From Pseudomonas azadiae (GTDB taxonomy: Bacteria > Pseudomonadota > Gammaproteobacteria > Pseudomonadales > Pseudomonadaceae), in assembly GCF_019145355.1 (NCBI RefSeq), contig NZ_JAHSTY010000001.1, positions 868,001-932,000 on the forward strand: a stretch of DNA of 64,000 nucleotides, in the 5' to 3' direction. The notes under the pieces are model-generated. The model was not told the DNA's origin. It saw only the letters and a program-made list of their open reading frames with translations, and searched no databases. Numbering within the stretch: the first letter of the stretch is position 1; each line of letters opens with the position of its first letter. Both the position numbers and the translations under genes were made by a program. This document shows, one piece after another, positions 26,665-35,474 of this stretch.

Positions 26665-28170
26665 TTATTTCTTTTTCTTCTTATCAGACTTGGCGAATGC
26701 CTGCTCCAGCGCCTGGTTGATCGTGCGCAGCACCTTGACCCGCGCCCAGCGTTTGTCATTGGCTTCCACCAAGGTCCAGGGCGCCACTTCGGTGCTGGTG
26801 CGGTCAACCATATCGCCAACCGCCGTGCGATAAACATCCCATTTATCGCGATTGCGCCAGTCATCCTCGGTGATCTTGAAGCGCTTGAAGGGGATTTCCT
26901 CGCGGGCCTGGAAGCGTTCCAATTGGGTCTGCTTGTCGATGGCCAGCCAGAACTTGACCACGATCACCCCCGCATCGCGCAGTTGCTCCTCGAAGTCGTT
27001 GATCTCACCGTAGGCGCGCATCCAATCGGCCGTGGTGCAAAACCCTTCAATGCGCTCCACCAGCACGCGGCCGTACCACGAACGGTCAAATACGGTGAAC
27101 TTGCCCCGCGCCGGGATTTTCTGCCAGAACCGCCACAGGTAGGGCTGGGCACGCTCGTCTTCGGTGGGCGCGGCAATCGGCACGATATGGTACTGGCGCG
27201 GGTCCAGCGCAGCGGCGACGCGCCGGATCGCCCCGCCTTTACCCGCCGCATCGTTGCCTTCAAACACCGTGACCAACGCGTGCTTGCGCATACGTTTGTC
27301 GCGCATCAGGCCGGAAAAGCGGGCCTGTTCGGTAATCAACTGTTCTTCGTAATCGTCCTTGTCCAGCCGCAGCGTCATGTCGAGGCTGTCGAGCAGGCTC
27401 ATCTGGTCAACCGCCGAGGGCAAGGGCGCCGGGTTCATGCCGCTGGCCTTGAGCTTGGGCAGCTTCAAGGCGTTTTGCAGGCCTTCGAGCAGGATCTTGC
27501 CCACGGTCAGCCCACGGTAATGCGCATCGACGCCCTCGATCACATGCCACGGCGCATAGTCGCGACTGGTGCGGCGCAGCACGCGTTCGCCGAAGTGCAC
27601 GAAGGTGTCGTAGGTCTCCGATTGCTGCCAGTCCAGCGGGCTGATGCGCCAGCTGTGCAGGGGGTCGTCGGCCAGCGCTTTGAGCCGCGCCTTCATCTGC
27701 TTCTTGGAAAGGTGGAACCAGAACTTGAAGATCAGCGCGCCTTCATCGCAGAGCATCTTTTCCAGGCGCTCGGCGCCGGCAATGGCCTGGTCCAGGCGCG
27801 CATCCTTGATCTGCCCGTGCACACGGCCTTGCAGCATCTGGCTGTACCAGTTGCCGAAGAAAACGCCCATGCGGCCCTTGGCGGGCAGTTGGCGCCAGTA
27901 GCGCCAGGCCGGTGGCCGCGCCAGTTCTTCGTCGGTCTGCTGGTCGAAGGTGCGCACCTCGATCAGGCGCGGGTCCATCCACTCATTGAGCAGCTTGACC
28001 GTCTCGCCCTTGCCGGCGCCTTCGATGCCATTGATCAGGATGATCACCGGGAAGCGCTTCTGCTGCTGCAGTTCGTACTGCGCTTCAAGAAGCGCCTCAC
28101 GCAGGGCCGGCACTTCGGCGTCGTAGGTGTCTTTGTCGATGGCGTGACCGATTTCGGCGGATTCGAACAT
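26665..28170 (-). CDS. pap: Polyphosphate:AMP phosphotransferase (PPK2 class II)
   Basis: 501 residues made of two fused PPK2 domains. Uses polyphosphate to convert AMP to ADP in the cytoplasm. Domain 1 has ILINGIEGAGKGETVKLLNEW. Domain 2 has VTVFEGNDAAGKGGAIRRVAAALDPRQY, with a good Walker A, and the lid/Walker B stretch FDRSWYGRVLVERIEGF. As in characterised Pap proteins, the C-terminal domain carries the better catalytic motifs. I chose ATG 28170 with GGAG six bases before it. The N-terminus reads MFESAEIGHAIDKDTY. The tail is Lys-rich (KSDKKKKK). Confidence 0.94.
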   Translation of the reverse strand: MFESAEIGHAIDKDTYDAEVPALREALLEAQYELQQQKRFPVIILINGIEGAGKGETVKLLNEWMDPRLIEVRTFDQQTDEELARPPAWRYWRQLPAKGRMGVFFGNWYSQMLQGRVHGQIKDARLDQAIAGAERLEKMLCDEGALIFKFWFHLSKKQMKARLKALADDPLHSWRISPLDWQQSETYDTFVHFGERVLRRTSRDYAPWHVIEGVDAHYRGLTVGKILLEGLQNALKLPKLKASGMNPAPLPSAVDQMSLLDSLDMTLRLDKDDYEEQLITEQARFSGLMRDKRMRKHALVTVFEGNDAAGKGGAIRRVAAALDPRQYHIVPIAAPTEDERAQPYLWRFWQKIPARGKFTVFDRSWYGRVLVERIEGFCTTADWMRAYGEINDFEEQLRDAGVIVVKFWLAIDKQTQLERFQAREEIPFKRFKITEDDWRNRDKWDVYRTAVGDMVDRTSTEVAPWTLVEANDKRWARVKVLRTINQALEQAFAKSDKKKKK

Positions 28171-28311
28171 GGGCAGCTCCGTTTCAAGATGGCTCAAGAC
28201 TAGCGGATTGGGCAGCAAGGCGAGAGAGGAAATTCCATTCGCACTTGCCATGGGTCAATTCATTGCCGGTTGATCGGCTAGAATGGCCGCCTTGTCTTTA
28301 CCGAGCCGCCC

Positions 28312-30300
28312 ATGACCCCCATCACCCACGCCCAGCTCGACTGGGATGACCAAGGCCGCCCGCACTCGCGGGTGTTCGACGACGTGTATTTTTCCGATCA
28401 GTCGGGCCTTGAAGAAACCCGTTATGTGTTCCTTGAACAAAACCGTTTGCAGGCGCGCTTTACCGCTTTGCCGGCGGGCGGGCGACTGGTGATCGGCGAA
28501 ACGGGGTTCGGCACCGGCTTGAATTTCCTGTGCGCCTGGCAACTGTTCCAACAGCACGCCATGCCGGGTGCGCGGCTGCATTTTGTCAGCGTGGAAAAGT
28601 ACCCGCTGAGCCACGCCGACCTGCAACGCGCCCTCGCCCTCTGGCCCGAGCTGCAACCCTTTGCCGAGCAACTGCTGGCGCAGTACATCGCGATCCACCC
28701 AGGCTTCCAGCGCTTGGTGCTGGACAACGGCCGCGTGACCCTGACCCTGCTGATCGGCGATGCCCTGGAGCAATTGCCGCAACTGGACGCGCAGATCGAT
28801 GCGTGGTTCCTCGACGGCTTCGCTCCGGCGAAAAACCCCGACATGTGGAGCGCCGAACTGTTTGCCGAACTGGCGCGCCTGGCGGCCCCCGGCTCGACCA
28901 TCAGCACCTTTACCAGCACCGGCTGGGTGCGGCGGCTGATCAACGCGGCCGGGTTCAAGATGAAGCGCACGCCAGGGATCGGCCACAAGTGGGAGATCCT
29001 GCGCGGCGAGTTTCTCGACTGGCCCGAGGACACACCGCGTCCCGCGCCCGCCAAGCCCTGGTTCGCGCGCCCGCCGGCCCTCGACGGCGAGCGCCATGCA
29101 CTGGTCATCGGTGGCGGCCTGGCGGGTTGCGCCACCGCCGCCAGCCTCGCGGCCCGGGGCTGGCGCGTCAGCCTGCTGGAACGTCACGCGGCCCTGGCGC
29201 AGGAAGCGTCGGGCAACCCGCAAGGCGTGCTTTATCTCAAGCTTTCCGCCCATGGCACGGCCTTGTCCCAGCTGGTTCTCAGCGGCTTCGGCCACACGCG
29301 GCGCCTGCTGGAGCATTTGCACCGGGGTGTCGACTGGGACGGCTGCGGCGTGCTGCAACTGGCGTTTGACGCCAAGGAAGCCGAGCGCCAGGCACAATTG
29401 GCCCAAGCGTTCGCGCCGCAACTGCTGCACCTGCTCGACTGCGATGAGGCTCAACAACGCGCGGGCATCGGGCTGGCCCAGGGCGGCCTGTTTTTTCCTG
29501 AAGGCGGCTGGGTGCACCCGCCCGCGCTGTGCGCCTGGCAGGCTGCCCACCCGCTGATCGAGGTGCTGACCCATCACAATGCGCTGCAGTTGCATCGCAC
29601 CGACCACCAATGGCAGGCGCGCGACGGCGACAACGTGCTGGCCAGCGCCTCGGTGGTGGTGCTCGCCGGCGCCGCCGAGATCAAGGGTTTCCCGTTCAGC
29701 GCCGAGTTGCCCCTCAAGCGGATTCGCGGGCAAATCACCCGACTGCCGCAAACGCCCGCCAGCCAGGCGTTGGCCACCGTCGTTTGCGCCGAGGGCTACG
29801 TCGCCCCGGCGCGCCTGGGCGAACACACCCTGGGTGCGAGCTTTAATTTCAGCAGCGACGACCTGGTGCCCAGCGTCGCCGAACATGTCGGCAACTTGCA
29901 GATGCTGCGGGATATCTCCGAGGATTTGACCCAGCGCCTGGCCACCGACCAACTGCCGCCCGAGCAGTTGCAAGGCCGCGCCGCCTTTCGCTGTACCAGC
30001 CCGGATTACCTGCCCATCGTCGGACCGCTGGCCGAGAGCGAGGCGTTCCAGCGCGCCTACGCCGCGTTGAGCAAGGATGCCCGACACGTCCCTGACGCGC
30101 CCTGCCCCTGGCTGGAAGGGCTGTACATCAACAGCGGCCACGGCTCGCGCGGGCTGATCACCGCGCCGTTGTGCGCTGAGCTGATCGCCGCCTGGCTCGA
30201 CAACGAACCCTTGCCCCTGCCCTCCCGCGTGGCCGAAGCCTGCCACCCTAACCGCTTCGCCGTGCGCGGCCTGATCCGGGGCAAGCCGGGCAAAGCCTGA
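28312..30300 (+). CDS. mnmC: Bifunctional tRNA wobble enzyme MnmC
   Basis: 662 residues. Carries out the last two steps of mnm5(s2)U34 synthesis. The C-terminal FAD domain demodifies cmnm5U to nm5U, and the N-terminal SAM-dependent methyltransferase makes mnm5U. The methyltransferase (about 1-240) has GETGFGTGLNFLCAW and WFLDGFAPAKNPDMW. The FAD domain (about 262-650) begins VIGGGLAGCATAASLAARGWRVSLLERH and ends with the NSGHGSRGLITAPL signature. It is convergent with the NEL-type gene. Both domains look complete. Confidence 0.97.
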   Translation: MTPITHAQLDWDDQGRPHSRVFDDVYFSDQSGLEETRYVFLEQNRLQARFTALPAGGRLVIGETGFGTGLNFLCAWQLFQQHAMPGARLHFVSVEKYPLSHADLQRALALWPELQPFAEQLLAQYIAIHPGFQRLVLDNGRVTLTLLIGDALEQLPQLDAQIDAWFLDGFAPAKNPDMWSAELFAELARLAAPGSTISTFTSTGWVRRLINAAGFKMKRTPGIGHKWEILRGEFLDWPEDTPRPAPAKPWFARPPALDGERHALVIGGGLAGCATAASLAARGWRVSLLERHAALAQEASGNPQGVLYLKLSAHGTALSQLVLSGFGHTRRLLEHLHRGVDWDGCGVLQLAFDAKEAERQAQLAQAFAPQLLHLLDCDEAQQRAGIGLAQGGLFFPEGGWVHPPALCAWQAAHPLIEVLTHHNALQLHRTDHQWQARDGDNVLASASVVVLAGAAEIKGFPFSAELPLKRIRGQITRLPQTPASQALATVVCAEGYVAPARLGEHTLGASFNFSSDDLVPSVAEHVGNLQMLRDISEDLTQRLATDQLPPEQLQGRAAFRCTSPDYLPIVGPLAESEAFQRAYAALSKDARHVPDAPCPWLEGLYINSGHGSRGLITAPLCAELIAAWLDNEPLPLPSRVAEACHPNRFAVRGLIRGKPGKA

Positions 30301-30311
30301 TCAACCAGGCT
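30294..30311. terminator. Hairpin between convergent mnmC and NEL-type gene
   Basis: AGCCTG-ATCAAC-CAGGCT overlaps the mnmC stop codon. It is symmetrical and lies between convergent genes, so it could act for both, but no T-run is present. Confidence 0.4.
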
Positions 30312-30332
30312 GTATTAGAGGCCCACGAATGA

Positions 30333-33300
30333 TCAGGGAACGATGCTGGCGCACAACTGCAAGTCATCCAGCCGGATGCACTCCTCGGTCAGGCGCTGGA
30401 GCTCGGCCTTTTGCAGCAACTGTTGCTCGGCGAGAATATCGTTGGCACGCGCAAAGTAGGTCGCGTCATCCAGGGTCAGGCGCTGCTCGAAGACCTCGAG
30501 CATGCGCTGTTCTAGAGGGCCGTTCACGGCTTCGAAACGCCTCGCAAACGTGCGCTGCAGGTAGTCCTTCCAGAACGGCAAGTCCAGCATGAATGTCATC
30601 AATTCCGGGGACAGCTCGGCAGTCTTGACCTCGCCCTCGGCGCTGTCCAGGGCCGCTTGCGTTACCCCGCCCAGGCGGGCAAAGCGCATGTGCTGCGGCT
30701 GACCGGGCAAGTAGAAGCGGTCCACCAGCCCGGTTCGATAAGCCAGGCTGACCTCCAGCGGATCGCTCGCCGGATGCTCACTGCTGTGCTGGCGGGCAAT
30801 ACGCTCAAGGCGATCGAGGCGAAACAAGCCTCTTGCCAGCTTCAACAAAGGCCGCGCGGTGATGCGCCCATTGGCCAATAAACGCCTGGCCTCGCCGATT
30901 TCAGTCACTATCTCCAGGTTGCTGAAATTGACGGCCGCGGCGTCGTCACAGTTCAGTGGCGTGGCCGCCCGATCAAAAAGTTCTTCGCGCAGTTCGGCAT
31001 CGCCCGCCGCCGCGTCCAACACGCGCCAGATTCGCCGCTGTAGATCTTCGCGCACCTGTTGGGCGTCGGCAGTTCCGCCCATCTCTGCAAGCAGCCTGAA
31101 CAGGCCGTCAGAACCCGGCGCGTTTTTCAGCCCGGTCCACACCAAATCCTTCTCGGCAAAATCGACCATGCGCTCATCGACCATCCACAGTTCACGGGCT
31201 TTCTGCTCGTTGATCCGACCGATGTCATCGTGAACGAAGCCCAACCCCAGGCCGGTGCGTCGGCGCAGGCTGCGCAACCCTGCCTCGCTGGTGGCCGACA
31301 ACGGGTTGTGCCGCAGGTTGAACGCCTGAGCCACGCTGCGGGGCAGGCTGGGCAACCAGTCAGGCAATGTGCTGATGTTGTTCTGGCGCAGGTCAACATG
31401 TTCCAGGTACGGCAAGCGCTGCACCCCGGCGGGAAACTCCTTGAGCTGGCAATCACGCAGGATCAGGGCGCGCAGGTCGAACAGATGGCCGACATCCGGC
31501 GCATTCAGCAGCGGGTTGCCGGCCATGCTCAGGGTTTTCAACCCGCGCAGATCGGCGAGTTTCTTGCGCGTGTGCTCGGTCAGCAACAGTCGATTGCCGG
31601 CCAGGTACAGGTGCTCGAGCTCAGGCATCAATGACAGCGCTTCGGGCAAGCGTGAGAGCTGGTTACCGTTGAGTTCGAGGGTGCGCAGCCCCTTGAAGTG
31701 CTTGAGAAAATAAGCCACATCGTCGTTCAGCCCCATGTCGCGCAAAGACAAGTGCTGCACCTGGTCAAAGCGCACGTCGGGCGGCAGCGCAGGCAACGCG
31801 CCGAGGATGATGCCATCCAGTACCAGCCCAGGCACCTCCTTGAGCTGCTGGTCCTTACACATGGACAGCCCGCGCCAGCTGCGCTCGATGGCCCGCATCG
31901 CCTGATGGCGGCTTAAACGGTAATCCCACAAGGGCCCGTCCTGGTCACGGTGCCCGGAGGTATCGCTGCGCCAGCGCTTGAGCGCCTGGTGCAGCCTCTG
32001 GAACTGCTGCTCCAGGGCCTCGATGGCCTTGGCCCGGCTCAGGTGATCGTCACCGCTGTTACGCAGCAGGTCCGCCACCTGATATTCAGTCAGTGCGGGG
32101 TAGAGTTTTTTGACTTTGCGCACCAGCGCTGGGGCGAACTCGGCTGGCGGGCGTACCTGGGCGAGTGCACAGGCGTCAGGCAGCTCCTCAGGCACGGGGC
32201 GCTCGGGCCACAAGTAGCGCGGCAAGCGCTGGCGCTCGTCACGGGCCTTGAGACTCAACCGATAGCGCAGCTGCTCGGCGGGTGTTTCACCCTGCAGCTT
32301 CATGGCTCGGCGTTGCGCGGCGGACAAGCTGTCCAGGATGGCCTGGTACAAGCCCAACGGCCCGTCCACCCAGGTATCGAGGTCTTGACCCTGCTCGTCA
32401 AAGGCTTGAAAACCGTGGTTGCTACGCACAACGGTGCGACGTACCGAAGCGGTGGCCGGACCGGTCTGCTCCAGCACTTCGCCGTCCAGGCTGGCCTCGC
32501 GCACTTGTAGCAACAGGTCCCTGGGCCAGCCTTGCAACCGTTCAAGCATGCCGACCGCCACTCGATGGGTGGCAGCGTCAGCCAGGAACGGCCAATGCAG
32601 GCCCATCAGGGCTTGATCCATAGCCATCACGTCAAGGGCTTCGCGCGTGCGCTGGGCGAGCATCAGCGGCACCCGGCCGGTGCTGCGCAAATAACGGCGC
32701 TGCGCCGTGGAGGCGCCGGCCAACAGTTCCCAGGCAACCCGATTGGACAAGCCGTCAAATCCGGCGCACAACGGCGCAAGTTCGCCAAGAGCAGCGCCGT
32801 TAAGGCGCGCGTACAACTGGCGCGAAAGTTCGCGATGGTTGCGCCTGACCGCCGTGAGCAGCCGGCGCATCAGCAAGGGTTGCGCCTGCTCAAGCTCAAC
32901 CGCTTCGCCGAGCAAGGTCTCGCGCTGCTCAACGCTCAGGGCCTCCAGCAGCGTAGACATCACTTGCCCGCTGTAGAGCTGCTGCTCGGTGATGTGGATG
33001 CTCTGGTCCGAAAAATCAAACGGCGACAGGTCGGGATAGCTTTCCAACCGATTGCCATGGCTGTCGAGCAGTTCAAAGAAACGTCCAGGCGGCCACCCTT
33101 CCACCAGGGGCAAGGCCAGCATCTGCGTACGCCCGGTACGGGCGGCGGGGGTTTCGCCACTCTCCAGGGCGCTGCAAAGCGCTTCCACCTCAAGATGCTG
33201 ACGATAACGCGCCACGCTGTCATGAAAGCGCTCGGGCAACGGCTCGTGCGCTTGCGCCAGACGCTGCAGACCGCCGACTTCAAGCTCAGTGATCGCCGCC

Positions 33301-35165
33301 AGGCTATCCAGGGCTTCGGTGGGCAGATCACTCAGTTGGGGGTCGATGCGCAGCAGGTTGTAGCGTGCCTCCTGCCATTGCGCGGGCCGTTCGAACAGAT
33401 GCTGCCAGCCGCCTTGAAAATTGTGCCGCACGGGCGGGCGATAGGCGCCCGGCCGCGTGGGATGGTTGATCCGCCATTCGCCAACGGCGGGGTCGTAGTC
33501 AACGTGGTAAACCTCGCCGTCGAGCTTCACATACGACTTGCCCTGCGCCTGATGCACGCCACGGCCATCTGCCAGCCAGGGTTGTGGCATTTCGCCAAGC
33601 TGACGATAAGACGACAGACGCGGGCGCCATAAGCGGGGCTGGTGATCGTGTCGCGTAACCGCCTCAACCTGTTCGAAAAACGGCGCCGACGTGGCGACCG
33701 GCCGTATGATCGATCCGACTACGTGTCCTCCCGCAGTGAACAGGAGCATGCTGCCGATGCCTTGCGCCACGTTGATCAAGTGCTCCAGCGCTTGGGCATG
33801 GTCGTGGTGGTTCCAGTCCTCCACCCCCTCGAATACCTCGCCAAGCAATTGCCCCACGGCCACGCCCATCATCAATTGGCCCAGCACCGGCACCACGAAC
33901 GCCGCGAGGTTGAGCACATCCAGGCCCACGTTCAAATAGTCCAGCAGACGTTGCTGGCGCGCCTCTTCGTCAACCTCCGCCACCGGCACGGCCAGTACCT
34001 GCGAATCCAGCTGGATCTTGCCGATGCAAGCCCGGAAGAAGAAATCACTGAAGTTACTGGTGACCGACGAAGGCGTGACGTCCCCCAGGCTGTGGTCCTG
34101 ATCAAAACGCCGGAAAAAATCCAGACGCTGTGCTTCGCTCAGGTAAGCCTTGAAGAACTTCCGGTAGGGTCGCACCTGCAGTTTCAACGCCAGGTATTGC
34201 TTGAAGTCGTCCAGCGACGGGTACTCATACCAGGGCCGCACGGGCTCGTTGGGCAGGTACACCGTGACCGCGCCGCTCGGCAGTTTGCCAGGTTCGGCAT
34301 CGCCAAACAGCAGCACGCTCCATAGGCACGCACCGTCGATATTCAGGCCTTGCCAGATCAGCCGCTCTCCCAGGGGCGCCGACTCAACAGGACCCGCCGG
34401 CAGATCGGCCTTGATCAGCTTGAGCAGCCGGGCATGGGTCGCTTCACTGATGTGGCCCCTGGCCAAGGCGATGTGCAGATCCACCTGCATATCGCTGGCC
34501 TTGCCCTGCCCAACGGCGAGTGCGGCCTGGTTATAGCTCAGGCTCACGGGCGTCTCGCCGGGCGCCGGCAACTCGAACACATCTCGAATGTGCGCCTGGT
34601 AGGCACCGCCCAGGTCGAGCGCCCGACAATGCTGGACGAATTGCGCGGCGGTTAACCCGGCAATCACTTGCTCCTCTTGCGCCGTTCGTAATACCGAGCC
34701 TTGCGGCAGGCCATCTGCCTGTGCTTCGGCCGCGGAAAAATTCTGCATGGCCGCCCTGACCAGACTGCGCCGTTCAAGGGCAGCGGTCTCGATCAGCAGA
34801 CCGGTGATGCTCGGCGCGAAATTCAGGGGTTCGCGCCTGGGTATTTCCAGATAGTCGCGCTCAACGTCGAGGGTGGTATGGCCATGGGCCGCGAGGCAGG
34901 TTTTGAGTTGCTCGACGCAGAATTTATCCAGCGGCTGCAGGCGACTCAAGCGCTCTCGAAGGTTCTCGCGCACCTGTGCGCTGTCGGCATGGGCCTGCTG
35001 CAGATCACTCAAAAGCTGCGGCCTGGCGCGGACCAGCCAATGCGGCAATGTAGCGTGCAAGACCTTGACCTTGTCGAGATCGCCCGTCATGTCCAGCAAC
35101 GCAGCGTCCAGTTGGGCCTCGGCCATGGGGGTGACGAGGTCATATAAATCACGTTTTTCCGTCAT
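30333..35165 (-). CDS. Large LRR protein with probable NEL-type E3 ubiquitin ligase domain
   Basis: 1610 residues, with AAGGAT before ATG 35165. The N-terminal about 1100 residues match the dermonecrotic-toxin-like (DUF6543) region of Pseudomonas effectors, including a long hydrophobic helical patch at about 408-490 (LNVGLDVLNLAAFVVPVLGQLMMGVAVGQLL). A leucine-rich repeat block follows (about 1130-1290: LRTLELNGNQLSRLPEAL, LEHLYLAGNRL, LKTLSMAGNPL, LEHVDLRQNNISTLP). The C-terminal helical domain has PLNCDDAAAVNFSNLE, placing Cys1406 and Asp1408 in the CxD arrangement of the IpaH/SspH/SlrP catalytic loop. Such ligases act inside eukaryotic host cells after type III delivery. No secretion genes or chaperone are nearby, and delivery is unknown. 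The function is inferred from domain order. Confidence 0.8.
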   Translation of the reverse strand: MTEKRDLYDLVTPMAEAQLDAALLDMTGDLDKVKVLHATLPHWLVRARPQLLSDLQQAHADSAQVRENLRERLSRLQPLDKFCVEQLKTCLAAHGHTTLDVERDYLEIPRREPLNFAPSITGLLIETAALERRSLVRAAMQNFSAAEAQADGLPQGSVLRTAQEEQVIAGLTAAQFVQHCRALDLGGAYQAHIRDVFELPAPGETPVSLSYNQAALAVGQGKASDMQVDLHIALARGHISEATHARLLKLIKADLPAGPVESAPLGERLIWQGLNIDGACLWSVLLFGDAEPGKLPSGAVTVYLPNEPVRPWYEYPSLDDFKQYLALKLQVRPYRKFFKAYLSEAQRLDFFRRFDQDHSLGDVTPSSVTSNFSDFFFRACIGKIQLDSQVLAVPVAEVDEEARQQRLLDYLNVGLDVLNLAAFVVPVLGQLMMGVAVGQLLGEVFEGVEDWNHHDHAQALEHLINVAQGIGSMLLFTAGGHVVGSIIRPVATSAPFFEQVEAVTRHDHQPRLWRPRLSSYRQLGEMPQPWLADGRGVHQAQGKSYVKLDGEVYHVDYDPAVGEWRINHPTRPGAYRPPVRHNFQGGWQHLFERPAQWQEARYNLLRIDPQLSDLPTEALDSLAAITELEVGGLQRLAQAHEPLPERFHDSVARYRQHLEVEALCSALESGETPAARTGRTQMLALPLVEGWPPGRFFELLDSHGNRLESYPDLSPFDFSDQSIHITEQQLYSGQVMSTLLEALSVEQRETLLGEAVELEQAQPLLMRRLLTAVRRNHRELSRQLYARLNGAALGELAPLCAGFDGLSNRVAWELLAGASTAQRRYLRSTGRVPLMLAQRTREALDVMAMDQALMGLHWPFLADAATHRVAVGMLERLQGWPRDLLLQVREASLDGEVLEQTGPATASVRRTVVRSNHGFQAFDEQGQDLDTWVDGPLGLYQAILDSLSAAQRRAMKLQGETPAEQLRYRLSLKARDERQRLPRYLWPERPVPEELPDACALAQVRPPAEFAPALVRKVKKLYPALTEYQVADLLRNSGDDHLSRAKAIEALEQQFQRLHQALKRWRSDTSGHRDQDGPLWDYRLSRHQAMRAIERSWRGLSMCKDQQLKEVPGLVLDGIILGALPALPPDVRFDQVQHLSLRDMGLNDDVAYFLKHFKGLRTLELNGNQLSRLPEALSLMPELEHLYLAGNRLLLTEHTRKKLADLRGLKTLSMAGNPLLNAPDVGHLFDLRALILRDCQLKEFPAGVQRLPYLEHVDLRQNNISTLPDWLPSLPRSVAQAFNLRHNPLSATSEAGLRSLRRRTGLGLGFVHDDIGRINEQKARELWMVDERMVDFAEKDLVWTGLKNAPGSDGLFRLLAEMGGTADAQQVREDLQRRIWRVLDAAAGDAELREELFDRAATPLNCDDAAAVNFSNLEIVTEIGEARRLLANGRITARPLLKLARGLFRLDRLERIARQHSSEHPASDPLEVSLAYRTGLVDRFYLPGQPQHMRFARLGGVTQAALDSAEGEVKTAELSPELMTFMLDLPFWKDYLQRTFARRFEAVNGPLEQRMLEVFEQRLTLDDATYFARANDILAEQQLLQKAELQRLTEECIRLDDLQLCASIVP

Positions 35166-35474
35166 CGCAGCAATCCTTATTTGCAGTCAGTGATGACTGG
35201 CTACGATAGGCCTGCGCGGTACTAAAACAGATTCAAATAGCCGCTTGAATCAGGTCCCGATACCCGCACATTTTGCCGCTGAAAAATACAGGCTTACCGC
35301 CGTTTCGCTGCACGCCACGCCGCCTCGACAGCCGCGCAACACGGCAAATGGCTATGCGCCTTATAACTTATCGATCTAAAACTCCACGAATTGGCGCGGG
35401 TCAGTTTCTGGGTACGCGCCCTTTTGGCGCATTAAGTCATGACCCTCCCCAACGGAAAAACCGGTAAGGAATTT
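35166..35474. promoter_or_regulatory. Divergent control region: NEL-type gene / osmoprotectant operon
   Basis: 309 bases without a gene. A perfect 6-4-6 inverted repeat CAGTCA-GTGA-TGACTG (35184-35199) lies 19 bases before the NEL-type start and could be an operator or a 5' UTR hairpin. Nearer the asparagine-synthase-like gene is GCGCC-CTTTT-GGCGC. The ribosome site AAGGA (35467-35471) precedes ATG 35475. I could not assign a promoter class with confidence. Confidence 0.45.

Noticed and set aside
28255..30246. 663-codon open frame on the minus strand opposite mnmC
   Set aside because: It is antisense to the whole of mnmC, whose motifs are intact. The composition is of shadow type (Gly/Gln/Ala/Arg) and there is no recognisable fold.
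30333..35165. Frameshift or fusion artefact in the 1610-residue gene
   Set aside because: The frame is continuous, the domains follow the order known from similar effectors, and codon use is even throughout.
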